A stretch of 5,208 bases of DNA, from NCBI GenBank assembly GCA_035559335.1, contig DATMBH010000197.1:1-5208 (forward strand). Reading direction: 5' to 3'. How positions within the stretch are numbered: the first letter of the stretch is position 1; each line of letters begins with the position of its first letter. The notes below the pieces were generated by a model that did not search any database, had not been told where the DNA came from, and saw only the letters and a program-made list of their open reading frames with translations. The position numbers and the translations under genes are program-made. Shown in pieces: positions 4,293-5,208 of the stretch. This DNA comes from DASXPG01 sp035559335. Lineage in GTDB: Bacteria > Gemmatimonadota > Gemmatimonadetes > Gemmatimonadales > JACORV01.

Positions 4293-5208
4293 GCCGACGC
4301 CCGCTTCGTCCACGGCCACCTTCGGCTCCCACTCGCTCATCATCCGGATGAAGGCACGCACCAGTTCGGTGTCGAACTCGGTGCCCGAGCGCTCCTCCAT
4401 GTAGGCCAGCACCTTCTCAGCGGGCCACGCGGCGCGGTATGGCCGGTTGGTGCGCAGCGCGTCGTATACGTCGCACACGTGGACCAGTTTAGAGGCGTGA
4501 TGACACTCGCGCGGGTAGTCGAACTTCGGGTACCCGCCCCCGTTGATCATCACGTGGTGTTCGTATGCCACCACCGCCGCCAGATCGAGCTTGTCTTCGG
4601 ACTCGATGATGATCTGCGCGCCGTAAACCGGGTGCTGGTTTATGATCTCGCGCTCCTCAGGGTCCAGCCGTCCGGCCTTGTTCAGGATCTCCGACGGTAT
4701 CCTCGTCTTGCCGATGTCGTGCAGCAGCCCAGCGGTCCCGAACGCCCGCACGTCGCGGGCCCCATGGCCGAGCCACTCGGACAGACCCATCGCCAGCACG
4801 CTCACGTTGAGCGAGTGCGTGGTGGTGTACTCGTCGTAGCGCCGGATCTGAAGCAGCGGCAACACCATCGCCTGGTCCCCATGCATCGCCGATGCCAGCG
4901 ACCTGACGACGGCTTCCGCCTCGGCCAGTGGTACTTCGCTCTTGCGCTGCGCCTCCTGATGCATCCAGCGGATCGTTTGCGCTTCCTCTTCCAGGGACAA
5001 CTCGATGGTCGCCGTCTCGAGGTCGGGCTCCGGTGTCAGTTCCTTGATGCCAACGGCGCCGAACCGGATCGGGCCCGAGCTACCGCCGGCCTCGCCGGGC
5101 GCCTGTTGCAGCGCCGACAGCGTCAGGCGCGCTAACACCTCGCTGAGAAACGAGTCGAATTCCTCGCGCGTCACCTCGGACTCGAACTGCAGCCGCTGGA
5201 TCCCCGCC
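4275..5208 (-). CDS. HD-GYP-type phosphohydrolase (partial, N-terminus beyond right edge)
   Basis: The frame is open from the right edge (5207) to the TAG at 4275-4277, giving 310 visible residues. A GTG at 5174 is possible, but the codons before it (GIQRLQFESE) read as coding sequence and no Shine-Dalgarno precedes it, so the true start is probably outside. Counting from that GTG, residues 1-95 are a divergent N-terminal region and 100-280 the HD-GYP domain: H120 in YTTTHS, H152-D153 and K156 in LLHDIGKTRIP, H181 in INQHPVYG, H206-H207, GGGYP (212-216), D235 in VCDVYDAL, and RPYR (244-247). This class hydrolyses cyclic di-GMP in the cytosol and so affects motility, adhesion and exopolysaccharide. 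The metal ligands are kept, but the usual HHExxDGxGYP reads HHVMINGGGYP, so activity is likely but not certain. Convergent with the operon; no kinase or receiver domain is visible in this part. Confidence 0.85.
   Translation of the reverse strand, partial: AGIQRLQFESEVTREEFDSFLSEVLARLTLSALQQAPGEAGGSSGPIRFGAVGIKELTPEPDLETATIELSLEEEAQTIRWMHQEAQRKSEVPLAEAEAVVRSLASAMHGDQAMVLPLLQIRRYDEYTTTHSLNVSVLAMGLSEWLGHGARDVRAFGTAGLLHDIGKTRIPSEILNKAGRLDPEEREIINQHPVYGAQIIIESEDKLDLAAVVAYEHHVMINGGGYPKFDYPRECHHASKLVHVCDVYDALRTNRPYRAAWPAEKVLAYMEERSGTEFDTELVRAFIRMMSEWEPKVAVDEAGVGSGAGG

Noticed and set aside
4479..5135. 218-codon plus-strand open frame opposite the HD-GYP gene
   Set aside because: It has no recognisable domain and is Arg/Gln/His-rich, while the minus strand encodes an unmistakable HD-GYP domain.
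1..5208. CRISPR array, tRNA or rRNA gene, insertion sequence, or toxin-antitoxin pair
   Set aside because: I saw no regularly spaced direct repeats, no RNA-gene consensus and no transposase motifs. Almost all the DNA is used by the seven protein genes.

Overview
The window is GC-rich (about two-thirds G+C by eye) and tightly packed bacterial chromosome. It has five complete genes on the plus strand, one partial gene running off each end on the minus strand, and a single real intergenic gap of about 117 bp (344-460). Gene content and protein style fit Gemmatimonadota: a short lipoprotein with a GLPPA...LYALTGTP-type start, a free-standing roadblock protein, a TIGR03991-like alternative GlmU, a WalJ-type hydrolase and an HD-GYP protein. 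This assignment is inference from recall of protein style and was not tested by any search.

Layout. (1) Positions 1-343, minus: the N-terminal part of a predicted lipoprotein of unknown function. (2) 344-460: a divergent promoter region. A near-consensus sigma70-type promoter (TTGACA-N17-TACGAT) faces right, and a perfect TATAAT -10 hexamer faces left. (3) 461-4292, plus: a very compact operon, in order roadblock/LC7 protein, single-domain response regulator, mannose-1-phosphate guanylyltransferase (ManC type), GlmU-like sugar nucleotidyltransferase/acetyltransferase, and WalJ/YycJ-type metallo-beta-lactamase-fold hydrolase. The junctions are a 1-nt gap, a 1-nt overlap, a 4-nt overlap and a 10-nt overlap, so translational coupling is likely throughout. 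(4) 4275-5208, minus: an HD-GYP-type phosphohydrolase missing its N-terminus beyond the right edge; its 3' end overlaps the end of the operon by 18 bp.

How the genes may work together. Two genes supply activated sugars: GDP-mannose from ManC, and probably UDP-GlcNAc from the GlmU-like protein. These would feed the cell envelope or exopolysaccharide. They share a transcript with two small regulatory proteins, a roadblock protein (the class that regulates MglA-type polarity GTPases) and an orphan receiver. The convergent neighbour is a probable cyclic-di-GMP phosphodiesterase. A link between surface polysaccharide supply and signalling or cell polarity is a reasonable inference, but nothing in the sequence proves it. 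I found no mobile element, CRISPR array, tRNA or rRNA, and no wholly novel system. The most distinctive features are the operon composition, the divergent promoter pair and some motif departures.
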